Shown here one piece after another: positions 46,401 through 54,602 of a stretch of 64,000 nucleotides of DNA. Both the position numbers and the translations under genes were made by a program. The notes below the pieces were generated by a model. It did no database searches. It saw nothing but the letters and a program-made list of their open reading frames with translations, and was not told where the DNA came from. Position 1 is the stretch's first letter. Each line of letters opens with the position of its first letter. Source of the stretch: Nitrogeniibacter mangrovi (GTDB taxonomy: Bacteria; Pseudomonadota; Gammaproteobacteria; Burkholderiales; Rhodocyclaceae); the NCBI RefSeq assembly GCF_010983895.1, contig NZ_CP048836.1:4030001-4094000 (forward strand), in the 5' to 3' direction.

Positions 46401-47771
46401 TCACGGCCCCGGCGGCATGCACGCATGGATGCGGGTGCCCGCCCCCGGTGCGCTGGCAATGTCGCAGCGGCCGGCGAACATCTGCATGCGATGGCGCATG
46501 CCCGCCAGCCCGTGGTGGTGCGCACCGGCGGACGGCGTGAAGCCGACGCCGTCGTCCTCGACCGTCAGCTCGATCCCCGTCGCCGTGCACGCCAGGCGCA
46601 GCGACACCTGGGTGGCGCGGGCATGGCGGCGCACATTGGTGAGCGCCTCCTGGGCGATGCGATAGAGCGCCAGCGCGCGATCCGGGGGCAACTCGATCGG
46701 CGCCTCCGGCAGGCTCAGCGCGACGGCCACGCCGTCGCGGCGGGCGAAGTCCTCGGCCAGTTCCTGCAGGGCGGCCGACAGGCCGAGCTCCTCGAGCAGC
46801 GGGGGGCGCAGGCCGTCGGTAATGCGACGCTTGAGGGCGATGCCTTCGTCGAGCATGCCCTTGAGCCGTTCGATCCGCTCGCGCAGGCCGTCCGCGTCGG
46901 CCCCGTCGAGCTTGCGGCCGATCCAGCCCGCGTCCATCTTCGCCGCGGTCAGCAAGGCCCCCAGTTCATCATGCAGCTCACGTGCGAGGCGCGCCTGCTC
47001 GGCTTCACGGGTGTCGGTCAGATAGCTGGCCAGATCGGAGAGCTCCGCCGTGCGGGCGCGCACCTGCGCCTCGAGGTGGTCGTTCTCGGTGCGCAGCAGG
47101 GCGTCGATGCGCGCGCCGAGCCGGGCCTGGCGTTGCTGCAGCACGTATAGCCAGACCAGCAGGAGCACGGCCACCACCGAAAGCACCGCCACCACCCAGC
47201 GCGTACTGCGGATGTGGACGATCGAGCGGTCGAGCGACTGCTGGGCGCGCGTGGCCATGCGGTACTTGAGCGCGGCCACGCGCATGCGGATCTTTTCCAT
47301 GTAGCGCAGCCCTTCCGGTTCGGCCCGGCCCGGCGGCGCCTCGGTGCCGGCGTTGCCCTGGGAGACCGCACTGGCGAGGATGCGCAGCTTCAGCGTCACC
47401 AGCCCGGTGAGCTGGGCCAGATCCTCCTGGTCCTGGGCGCCGGGCCCCACGTCGTGGCGGATCTGCTCCAGGGTGTACTCGATGGCCGTCAGGTTGTCGA
47501 AGTAGGGTGTCAGATAGCCCTTCTTGCGGCTGAGCAGATAGCCGCGTACCCCGCTTTCGGCCTCCACCATCCGGATCAGCAGGCTATCGAGGCGGCCCAG
47601 GCGCTCGGCCTGCAGGTCGAGCTCGGCAAGCGCCCGTTCGCTGGACATGGCCTGCCAGACACTCAGCGCCGACACGACCAGCACCACGACGCCACCCAGG
47701 ATCATCAACAGATCGCGCCAACGCCGGACGGTCCGGCCCACCTCGGCGACGGGTGGCAGGGCGTGCTTCAT
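46401..47771 (-). CDS. CHASE3-type sensor histidine kinase (HisKA_3)
   Basis: A 456-residue membrane sensor. TM1 at about residues 20-40, a periplasmic four-helix CHASE3 domain (RMVEAESGVRGYLLSRKKGYL), and TM2 at about 192-212. The dimerisation domain carries phospho-acceptor H267 in RELHDELGALLTAAKMD. The ATPase domain ends with IAQEALTNVRRHA and DDGVGF. Pairs with the NarL-type regulator next to it. Start 47771 is chosen because GGAG lies upstream; 47789 is possible. Confidence 0.9.
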   Translation of the reverse strand: MKHALPPVAEVGRTVRRWRDLLMILGGVVVLVVSALSVWQAMSSERALAELDLQAERLGRLDSLLIRMVEAESGVRGYLLSRKKGYLTPYFDNLTAIEYTLEQIRHDVGPGAQDQEDLAQLTGLVTLKLRILASAVSQGNAGTEAPPGRAEPEGLRYMEKIRMRVAALKYRMATRAQQSLDRSIVHIRSTRWVVAVLSVVAVLLLVWLYVLQQRQARLGARIDALLRTENDHLEAQVRARTAELSDLASYLTDTREAEQARLARELHDELGALLTAAKMDAGWIGRKLDGADADGLRERIERLKGMLDEGIALKRRITDGLRPPLLEELGLSAALQELAEDFARRDGVAVALSLPEAPIELPPDRALALYRIAQEALTNVRRHARATQVSLRLACTATGIELTVEDDGVGFTPSAGAHHHGLAGMRHRMQMFAGRCDIASAPGAGTRIHACMPPGP

Positions 47772-47944
47772 GGTCTCGGTTCTCCACATCGGGTCGGACG
47801 GCCGGCGCGCGATGCAGGACTGGTCCTACAGGCAAATCCGCCTCGTCCTACAGAAGGCACCGGCTCCGGCTTCTAGCATGAAATTGTCCAACGCGCAGCA
47901 AGGGCTGCGGCACGGACAACCGGACATTCTCAAGGAGCACAGTG

Positions 47945-48214
47945 ATGAAACGCATCATCAGTCTAGTCGCCCTGTTGGCCATCGGCACCATGCCGCTGGC
48001 TTCGCCGGCGGCGCAGACACCGGCGCACCCCGACGCGGACGCGCCGGCCATGTTCAAGCAGCTCGACCAGAACCGGGACGGACAGGTCTCGAAACAGGAG
48101 GCCCGGCGCTCGGCCGAAACCCAGGCGACCTTCGATCGCCTCGACCGCAACCATGACGGCGCCATCTCCCTCGCCGAGTGGACCCGCGGGACCCGACCGC
48201 ACGAGCGGATGTAA
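47945..48214 (+). CDS. Exported EF-hand protein
   Basis: An 89-residue protein with a signal peptide (MKRIISLVALLAIGTMPLASPAAQ) and two EF-hand calcium loops, DQNRDGQVSKQE and DRNHDGAISLAE. Small periplasmic calcium-binding protein of unknown partner. AGGAG precedes the start. First of a run of envelope genes opposite the sensor kinase. Confidence 0.87.
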   Translation: MKRIISLVALLAIGTMPLASPAAQTPAHPDADAPAMFKQLDQNRDGQVSKQEARRSAETQATFDRLDRNHDGAISLAEWTRGTRPHERM

Positions 48215-48255
48215 GGCGAGGCCGCGCGCGCACCGTCACGCATGGAGGAACGACC

Positions 48256-48885
48256 ATGATTCGCCCGATTGCGATTTTCCTGCAGGCCGTGTGCCTGCTG
48301 CTGGTGCCCCTGCACGCCGGTGCCGTGGGCAGCCCCGACGCGCTGGTCCAGAACGTCACCAACGACGTCCTGGCCGTCCTGCGCGAGGACCGCGGCCTGA
48401 AGACCGACGGGCACCGCAAGGCGATCCGGATCATCGAACAGAAGATCGCCCCGCATTTCGATTTTCAGCGCATGACGCGCCTGGCCGTCGGCCGCGGTTG
48501 GCGTGATGCGAGCCCGACGCAACGCAAACAGCTCACCCAGGCCTTCCGGACGCTGCTGGTGCGCACTTACGCCAACGCGCTGACCCGCTATCGCGACCAG
48601 ACCGTGCATTTCGATCCGCCCGCGGCACCGCGCCAGGGCGACGAGGTGGTCGTGCGCAGCGAGATCCGTCAGCCCGGCGCCCAGCCGATCGACCTGGACT
48701 ACCGCCTGGCCGAGAACGGCGGGCAATGGAAGGTGTTCGACGTCAGCGTCGCCGGCGTGAGTCTGGTCACCACCTATCGCAGCAGCTTCGCCAGCGAACT
48801 GGCGCGCGGTGGTACCGACGGCTTGATCCAGGCGCTGCGCAAACGCAACGACCGCCTGGCCAACGGGGGCGCGGCAGGGTCCTGA
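48256..48885 (+). CDS. MlaC/Ttg2D-type phospholipid-binding periplasmic protein
   Basis: A 209-residue exported protein with a signal peptide (IAIFLQAVCLLLVPLHAGAVG) and the MlaC fold: FDFQRMTRLAVGRGWRDASPTQRKQLTQAFRTLLVRTYANAL and VFDVSVAGVSLVTTYRSSFASEL. MlaC shuttles phospholipids across the periplasm, but no mlaEFD genes lie nearby, so this is a stand-alone paralogue. ATG at 48256 follows GGAGG. Confidence 0.9.
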   Translation: MIRPIAIFLQAVCLLLVPLHAGAVGSPDALVQNVTNDVLAVLREDRGLKTDGHRKAIRIIEQKIAPHFDFQRMTRLAVGRGWRDASPTQRKQLTQAFRTLLVRTYANALTRYRDQTVHFDPPAAPRQGDEVVVRSEIRQPGAQPIDLDYRLAENGGQWKVFDVSVAGVSLVTTYRSSFASELARGGTDGLIQALRKRNDRLANGGAAGS

Positions 48886-48935
48886 CGGCGACGACCGTCG
48901 GGGCGCTCGTGCCCGCAACGACAAGGAGAACCCGG

Positions 48936-49250
48936 ATGATAGATCGCAGACGCGCCGTAGCGGCGCTGGCCCTGACGGCCGTGCTCGCCGCCTGCAGCGC
49001 AACCCCGACCCGTGAGAGCACGGGCGAGTACATCGACGACAGCGTGATCACCACACGCGTCAAGAGCGCCTTCGTCAGCGACAAGGCGGTGGACGCGCTG
49101 GACATCACCGTGGAGACCTTCCGGGGCCGGGTGCAGCTTTCCGGCTACGCCGACACCCCGGAGCAGATCGACCGTGCGGTCGAGCTCGCCCGAAACGTCA
49201 AAGGCGTCAAGTCGGTCACCAACGACATGCGTCTGAAATCAACCCAGTGA
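48936..49250 (+). CDS. BON-domain lipoprotein
   Basis: A 104-residue protein with a lipoprotein signal (LAACS, lipid Cys near residue 20) and one BON domain: DDSVITTRVKSAFVSDKAVDALDITVETFRGRVQLSGYADT. BON proteins are periplasmic or outer-membrane linked, often stress related. AAGGAG precedes the ATG. Confidence 0.9.
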   Translation: MIDRRRAVAALALTAVLAACSATPTRESTGEYIDDSVITTRVKSAFVSDKAVDALDITVETFRGRVQLSGYADTPEQIDRAVELARNVKGVKSVTNDMRLKSTQ

Positions 49251-49274
49251 CACAACCCACATGGAGGACATGTC

Positions 49275-49565
49275 ATGAGAACGAAGTTCATCCTGCTGAC
49301 CTTGCTTGCCGTACCCCTAATTTCGGCGTGCGACAAGCCGCAGACCACCTCCACCTCGTCGGCCTCCGCGGACACCCCGTCGGCGGCGGCCCCATCCCCG
49401 GGGAACCCGTCCGACAAAGCGTCGGGCATGGGCGGTCCCGAATACCCGCCCCTGCCGGAATCCGACACCCAGAAAGCCGATCAACCGGCTTCGGACATGC
49501 CGAACTCGGGTGACGGCACCTCGTCCATGGACACCCCGGCCAGCGGCGACAACACCCGCCAATGA
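49275..49565 (+). CDS. Small Ser/Pro-rich lipoprotein
   Basis: A 96-residue protein with a lipoprotein signal (LTLLAVPLISAC, lipid Cys at residue 19). The rest is low-complexity Ser/Thr/Pro/Asp with no fold recognised. It lies between two other small lipoproteins, 24 bases after the BON gene; GGAGG precedes it. Confidence 0.78.
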   Translation: MRTKFILLTLLAVPLISACDKPQTTSTSSASADTPSAAAPSPGNPSDKASGMGGPEYPPLPESDTQKADQPASDMPNSGDGTSSMDTPASGDNTRQ

Positions 49566-49594
49566 CCGGACATCGACCGCATGAGGAGGACATC

Positions 49595-49789
49595 ATGAAA
49601 CGCACCCTGACCACACTTTGCGTCGTGGCAACGGCGCTCATCGTGTCCGGATGCAGTGCCCTCGGCGGCACCCTCATCGGTGCTGCCGCGGGTGCCGGCG
49701 TCGGCAGTGCGGTGACCAGCGGCTCGACCGCCGGTGCCGTCGGCGGTGCCGCGGTGGGCGGCGTCATCGGCCACGAAATCGGCGAATGA
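49595..49789 (+). CDS. Glycine-zipper lipoprotein
   Basis: A 64-residue protein with a lipoprotein signal (ALIVSGCS, lipid Cys near residue 20) and a Gly-zipper hairpin (GGTLIGAAAGAGVGSAV, AGAVGGAAVGGVIGHEIG). Resembles OsmB/Rick17kDa-type small envelope lipoproteins. AGGAGG precedes the ATG. A hairpin follows the stop. Confidence 0.85.
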   Translation: MKRTLTTLCVVATALIVSGCSALGGTLIGAAAGAGVGSAVTSGSTAGAVGGAAVGGVIGHEIGE

Positions 49790-49835
49790 CCGCGCCGCCC
49801 GCGCGGCACGCCAACATCCTTTGATTCCCCATCCA

Positions 49836-49864
49836 GCGGCGACCCGTCACCGGCGGGTCGCCGC
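49836..49864. terminator. Hairpin between convergent genes
   Basis: GCGGCGACCCG and CGGGTCGCCGC form a perfect 11-base-pair stem with a seven-base loop, between the lipoprotein stop (49789) and the HAD gene stop (49868). No T tract, so its strength as a terminator is uncertain. Confidence 0.65.
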
Positions 49865-49867
49865 GTG

Positions 49868-50665
49868 TCATGGCCGGGGCTCCGCCGCCAGGGCGAGCAG
49901 GTGGGCCACGGCGGCGGCGAAGTCGTCCACCACCCGCGCCGGCCGCACCTCTTCGTCGTGTTCGTCCTCGGGCCGGTACTTGCCGGTACGCACGAGGATG
50001 CCGGCGATGCCGCAGTCCTGCGCCGCGCCCACGTCATCATGGAGATCATCGCCGATGAGCACCGCCTCGCCCGCCGGCACGCCCACGGCGTCCAGCGCCG
50101 CCTGGAAGAAACCGGCCGCCGGCTTGCCGACGATCTCGGCGCCCACGCCGCTGGAGAACTCCAGCCCGGTCACGAAGGCGCCCATGTCCAGCGACAGGCC
50201 ATCCTCTTCCTGGAAGTAGCGGTTGCGGGCCATGGCGATGAAGGCGGCGCCGTCCATGAGCAGGCGGAAGGCACGGTTCAGATGGGCGTAGGTCAGGTGC
50301 GGGCCCATGTCGCCCATGACCACGGCGTCGGGGTGCTCGGCGCCCGGGCCCATTTCCGCTGCCAGATCGGGGTGGACGAGGTAGAAGGGCGCGAGGCCGC
50401 GCGCATCGACCACCTGCCGCGCCGCGGCCGCCGCGGTCTGGATCTCGTCTCCACGCACCTCGAAGCCCAGGCCGGTGAGCATGCGCGCGATCCGCGCCCG
50501 CGGCGAGCGGGTGGTGTTGGTCAGGAAGCGCAGCCGCAACCCCGCCTGGCGCAGGCGGGCGAGGGCATCGACGGCACCCGGAACGGCGGCGTCCCCCACG
50601 TGAAGCACCCCGGCCAGATCGATGAGTACGGCGGCGGGGCGCTGTTCCAGCGCCGGTACGGACAT
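49868..50665 (-). CDS. HAD-superfamily phosphatase, LHPP/HDHD2-like (class IIA)
   Basis: A 265-residue HAD hydrolase: motif I AVLIDLAGVLH (first Asp present, second position Gly-flanked as in the LHPP/HDHD2 group), motif II FLTNTTRSP, Lys of motif III in EIVGKPAAGFF, motif IV LIGDDLHDDVGAAQDCG. Substrate unknown. ATG at 50665 gives family length. Confidence 0.88.
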   Translation of the reverse strand: MSVPALEQRPAAVLIDLAGVLHVGDAAVPGAVDALARLRQAGLRLRFLTNTTRSPRARIARMLTGLGFEVRGDEIQTAAAAARQVVDARGLAPFYLVHPDLAAEMGPGAEHPDAVVMGDMGPHLTYAHLNRAFRLLMDGAAFIAMARNRYFQEEDGLSLDMGAFVTGLEFSSGVGAEIVGKPAAGFFQAALDAVGVPAGEAVLIGDDLHDDVGAAQDCGIAGILVRTGKYRPEDEHDEEVRPARVVDDFAAAVAHLLALAAEPRP

Positions 50666-50901
50666 GGCTGAGACTCCTTGCCCGACGCGCCGACCGGCGC
50701 TCAGGCCAATGCGCGGACCCGCCCCATGGCCACATGCCTGGGCCGGCGGCCGCTGCCTTCCACGATCGGGTGACGGCAGGAAACGCCGTCGACGACCTCC
50801 CGGTATCTTCGTCCGCCTGCCGCACCGCTGGCAAGCGCGCCCGCGCCGCCAGCTGCCGCGAGGCCCGGGCATGTCGAGCGTCCGCCCGACCGGTCAGGCA
50901 C

Positions 50902-52074
50902 TCAGGGCGTCTCGCCCGACTCGGCGGCGACGATGGTCGGCATGGCGACGGCCCGGGGGTGCAGATCGTCCACAATGCGGTTGCGCCCGGCGCGCTTGGC
51001 TTCGTACATGAGCGCATCGGCGCGGCGCACGATCTCGTCCGCCGAATCGCCCGGCCGGGCGCGCGTCAGGCCAAAACTCATGGTCACCCCGGGGAGGCCC
51101 TCACCGAAGGACGTGTGGACCAGCGTACGGCGCAAGGTGTCCATGCGCTCGCGAATGCCGTGGTGCGGAAAGCCCGAAAACACCATCAGGAACTCTTCGC
51201 CGCCCCAGCGGCACAGCATGTCGTCGCTGCGCAGGCCGCAGGCGAGCGTCGCGGCCACCTGGGCGAGCACCCCGTCACCGACGTGATGGCCGAAGGTGTC
51301 ATTGATCGACTTGAAATGATCGACGTCGCCGAGCATGACGAACAGGGTGTCGCCGTCCCGCCCGGCCGTCTCCAGCGCCCGGTTCAGGACACGCATGCCG
51401 TGGCGCCGGTTGAACACGCCGGTCACCTCGTCGCGGGCCGCCACCTCCCGCAGGGCCGTCTCCTGATGCCTGGACACCTGCCGCACCATGATGACGACGA
51501 ACACGATGGGCAGCGGCGCACACAGGGCATTGACGTAGTTGAGGATGCCCTGCACCTCGCGCAGCGGCGCGGCGATCGCGCCGATCGGGAAGATCAGGTG
51601 CAACGAGGCAAACACCAGCGATACGCACACCCCGGCGACCAGCGCGATGTCGGAGCGCATGTGCGGGTTGAGCACCAGCAGGCAGGCCGCCGACCACAGG
51701 TAGTACTGAAAACCCGCACCCAGGCCCACCTGCCACACCGCGAGGCAGGCATGCACGACCAGTTCGACGCAGGCGATGGCGATCGCGGCGCCATGATGGC
51801 CACGCAGGGCCACCCGGCCGGCCGCGAGCCACAACAGCACGCTGCCGACATTGACGGCGGCCATGAAGGCGAGGCCGTAAGCCACGAACAGCACCAGGAA
51901 GCCGACATGACCCAGCAGGCCGATCACGCTGCCGACGAGCATGACCAGCGTGCCGCGCTGCCCCCCCGGCGCCAGCCACGGGGGGCGGGCATGCCGGCGG
52001 GCGGCGGACGGCGGCGAGGCACCGTCGAATTCGGGCGGCTCCAAGGGCGGTGGCGTCATGAGATCAAGCGGCAT
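50902..52074 (-). CDS. Membrane-bound diguanylate cyclase (GGDEF)
   Basis: A 390-residue protein with about six membrane helices in the first ~210 residues (MASE-like sensor) and a C-terminal GGDEF domain: DEVTGVFNRRHG, GDVDHFKSINDTFGHHVGD and the active-site loop GGEEF. It should make cyclic di-GMP. The expected inhibitory RxxD five residues before the loop is not evident (LRSDDMLCRWGGEEF has RSDD), so feedback control is unclear. It is divergent from nifB. Confidence 0.9.
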   Translation of the reverse strand: MPLDLMTPPPLEPPEFDGASPPSAARRHARPPWLAPGGQRGTLVMLVGSVIGLLGHVGFLVLFVAYGLAFMAAVNVGSVLLWLAAGRVALRGHHGAAIAIACVELVVHACLAVWQVGLGAGFQYYLWSAACLLVLNPHMRSDIALVAGVCVSLVFASLHLIFPIGAIAAPLREVQGILNYVNALCAPLPIVFVVIMVRQVSRHQETALREVAARDEVTGVFNRRHGMRVLNRALETAGRDGDTLFVMLGDVDHFKSINDTFGHHVGDGVLAQVAATLACGLRSDDMLCRWGGEEFLMVFSGFPHHGIRERMDTLRRTLVHTSFGEGLPGVTMSFGLTRARPGDSADEIVRRADALMYEAKRAGRNRIVDDLHPRAVAMPTIVAAESGETP

Positions 52075-52126
52075 CGATAAGACACCAACGGACCGGAACG
52101 CACCGGGCTTGAGCCACCGGCGTCGC

Positions 52127-52142
52127 TGTCACCTTTGCGACA
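52127..52142 (+). promoter_or_regulatory. NifA upstream activator site for nifB
   Basis: TGTCACCTTTGCGACA is a perfect TGT-N10-ACA site about 65-80 bases upstream of the -24 element. Confidence 0.88.
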
Positions 52143-52205
52143 AAGGCCCGACATGCCACATCGGTCACCATGCACAACTCCTTGTTTTTTATTATCTTTG
52201 TTGCT

Positions 52206-52220
52206 TGGCACGACGGTTGC
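52206..52220 (+). promoter_or_regulatory. Sigma-54 promoter of the nifB operon
   Basis: TGGCACGACGGTTGC is an exact match to TGGCAC-N5-TTGC. It ends 40 bases before the GTG start of nifB. Confidence 0.94.
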
Positions 52221-52260
52221 TGCGGTGCAGCCACACCCCTTCGCACAGAGGAGCGGCAAC

Positions 52261-53772
52261 GTGGAACTCCCCGTCATCAGCAATACCCCGACCGACGCCG
52301 GGGGCGGCGGCTGCGCCTCCAGCGGCTGCGGTACCGCCCCGGACGCCCTGTCTCACCTGCCGGACCACATCCGCGCCAAGGTACAGGACCACCCCTGCTA
52401 TTCCGAGGAAGCACATCACTATTTCGCCCGCATGCACGTGGCGGTGGCGCCGGCCTGCAACATCCAGTGCAACTACTGCAATCGCAAGTACGACTGCTCG
52501 AACGAGTCGCGCCCGGGCGTGGTCTCCGAGCTGCTGAGCCCCGACCAGGCGATCCGCAAGATCAAGGCCGTGGCGGCGGAGATTCCGCAGATGACGGTGC
52601 TGGGCATCGCCGGCCCCGGCGACCCCCTCGCCAACCCGGAGCGCACCTTCGAGACCTTCCGCATGCTCTCGGAGCAGACCCCGGACATCAAGCTGTGCGT
52701 GTCCACCAACGGGCTCAACCTGCCCCAGTACGCCGACGAGATCGCCAAGCACAACATCGATCACGTGACGATCACGATCAACTGCGTCGATCCGGAGATC
52801 GGCGCGCAGATCTACCCCTGGATCTACTGGGACAACAAGCGCATCCGTGGTGTCGAGGGCGCGAAGATTCTCATCGAACAACAGCAGAAGGGCCTCGAGG
52901 CGCTGACCTCGCGCGGCATCCTGGTGAAGGTCAACTCGGTGATGATCCCCGGCGTGAACGACGAGCACCTGAAGGAAGTGTCGAAGATCGTCAAGGCCAA
53001 GGGCGCCTTCCTGCACAACGTGATGCCGCTCATCGCCGAGGCCGAGCACGGCACCTACTACGGCATCATGGAACAGCGCGGCCCCACCGACGACGAGCTC
53101 CAGGCACTGCAGGACGAGTGCGCCGGCGACATGGCCATGATGCGTCACTGCCGCCAGTGCCGCGCCGATGCGGTCGGCCTGCTGGGCGAAGACCGTGGCA
53201 ACGAGTTCACCCTCGACAAGATCGACGTCATGGACGTGGATTACGAGGCCGCCATGGCGCGTCGCAAACAGGTGCACGACGACATCCTCGGCAAGCTCGA
53301 AGCCGAGCGTGCGGCCAAGGCCGCGCAGGTCCCCGTCCATCTGTCCATCGCCTCGGACGCCCGTCCGGTGCTGATGGCCGTGGCCGGCAAGGGCGGCGTG
53401 GTGGCGGAACACTTCGGCCATGCCCGGGAGTTCCTCATCTACGAGGCCTCGCCGGAGGGCGTGCGCTTCATCAGCCATCGCAAGACCGAGCTGTACTGCG
53501 CCGGGCTGGACACCTGCGGCGAGGGCGGCGTGGCCACCGGGGACGAACCCGAATCCGTGCTCGAACGCAACATCCGCACCCTGGAAGGCTGCGAGGTGGT
53601 GCTCTGTTCGAAAATCGGCTTCGAGCCCTGGAGCCAGCTCGAAAGTGCCGGCATCCAGCCCAACGGCGAGCACGCCATGGAGCCGATCGAGGACGCCGTC
53701 ATGGCGGTGTACAAGGAGATGTTCGACGCCGGCAAGCTGGCCGTCCCCGCATCCACCCAGCAGGTCGCCTGA
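52261..53772 (+). CDS. nifB: FeMo-cofactor biosynthesis radical SAM protein NifB
   Basis: A 503-residue NifB that makes NifB-co (the Fe8S9C core). The radical-SAM cluster motif is C66-x3-C70-x2-C73 (ACNIQCNYCNRKYDC), followed by GIAGPGDPLANPE. Cys for the auxiliary clusters include HCRQCRADAVGLLGED. The C-terminal ~110 residues are a NifX-like domain (PVLMAVAGKGGVVAEHFGHA), so this is the long two-domain NifB. The GTG at 52261 follows GAGGAG; the open frame before it overlaps the promoter. Confidence 0.97.
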   Translation: MELPVISNTPTDAGGGGCASSGCGTAPDALSHLPDHIRAKVQDHPCYSEEAHHYFARMHVAVAPACNIQCNYCNRKYDCSNESRPGVVSELLSPDQAIRKIKAVAAEIPQMTVLGIAGPGDPLANPERTFETFRMLSEQTPDIKLCVSTNGLNLPQYADEIAKHNIDHVTITINCVDPEIGAQIYPWIYWDNKRIRGVEGAKILIEQQQKGLEALTSRGILVKVNSVMIPGVNDEHLKEVSKIVKAKGAFLHNVMPLIAEAEHGTYYGIMEQRGPTDDELQALQDECAGDMAMMRHCRQCRADAVGLLGEDRGNEFTLDKIDVMDVDYEAAMARRKQVHDDILGKLEAERAAKAAQVPVHLSIASDARPVLMAVAGKGGVVAEHFGHAREFLIYEASPEGVRFISHRKTELYCAGLDTCGEGGVATGDEPESVLERNIRTLEGCEVVLCSKIGFEPWSQLESAGIQPNGEHAMEPIEDAVMAVYKEMFDAGKLAVPASTQQVA

Positions 53773-53835
53773 CCGGAAAACGCGCCCGTGGCCGGCCACG
53801 CCGGCCACGCCATTGAAGCCATCGAGGAGCCGAAC

Positions 53836-54117
53836 ATGGCACTGCAAATCACCGCCCAATGCGTCAACTGCTGGGCCTGCCACGACGTGTGCCCCAACGA
53901 CGCCATCTACCAGGACACGCCGCACTTCCTCATCGACGACGACAAGTGCACCGAATGCCTGGGCGACCACCCCGACCCCCAGTGCGCGGCCATCTGCCCG
54001 ATCGAGTGCGCCATCGTCGACGAACTCGGCGACGCCCTGAACCCGCCCGGCTCGCTCACCCACATCCCGATCGAGAAGATCGTCGAGATGGCCTTGCTGC
54101 CCGCCGAATACCTGTAA
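53836..54117 (+). CDS. fdxN: nif-associated 2[4Fe-4S] ferredoxin FdxN
   Basis: A 93-residue bacterial-type ferredoxin with C9-x2-C12-x2-C15-x3-C19 and C38-x2-C41-x8-C50-x3-C54. FdxN usually follows nifB and supplies electrons for NifB-co synthesis or nitrogenase. ATG at 53836 follows GAGGAG; 63 bases after nifB. Confidence 0.94.
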   Translation: MALQITAQCVNCWACHDVCPNDAIYQDTPHFLIDDDKCTECLGDHPDPQCAAICPIECAIVDELGDALNPPGSLTHIPIEKIVEMALLPAEYL

Positions 54118-54157
54118 GCGCACCGGCGGGGACGCCCGCCCGTGTCGAGGAGCCGCC

Positions 54158-54601
54158 ATGGCGACCGTCACCTTCTACGAAAAGCCCGGCTGTGCCGGCA
54201 ACCGGCAACAGAAGGCCCTGCTCGAGGCCGCCGGCCACCGGCTGGTGGTACGCAGCCTGCTGGCCGAACCGTGGACCGCCGAGCGGCTGTTGGCCTTCCT
54301 GGCGCCGCTGCCGGTGAGCGAGTGGTTCAACCCGAGCGCGCCGGCCGTGCGCGACGGTCACATCGTGCCCGAGCGGCTCGATGCGCCTGCCGCCATGGCC
54401 CTGCTGCTGGCCGATCCGCTGCTGATCCGGCGCCCGCTCATGGCCGTGGACGGCACCCACATGGTCGGCTTCGACAGCTTCGCCGTGGACGCCTGGATCG
54501 GGCTCGAACCGGCGGCGGCCACCCGCGGCAATCTGGAAGGCTGCGCCCGGGGCCGCGGCGCGCATGCGCCGTGCCCGGCGCCCACCGCCGGGGAGCACTG
54601 A
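54158..54601 (+). CDS. Nitrogenase-associated ArsC-family protein (NifO-like)
   Basis: A 147-residue thioredoxin-fold protein of the ArsC/Spx family: TFYEKPGCAGNRQQKALLEAAGH with a single Cys, PVSEWFNPSAPAVRDG, RRPLMAVDGTHMVGFD. It matches the nitrogenase-associated branch that includes NifO, described as affecting nitrate repression of nitrogenase or Mo allocation. The biochemical activity is unknown. It lies in the nifB operon. Confidence 0.88.
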   Translation: MATVTFYEKPGCAGNRQQKALLEAAGHRLVVRSLLAEPWTAERLLAFLAPLPVSEWFNPSAPAVRDGHIVPERLDAPAAMALLLADPLLIRRPLMAVDGTHMVGFDSFAVDAWIGLEPAAATRGNLEGCARGRGAHAPCPAPTAGEH

Positions 54602-54602
54602 G

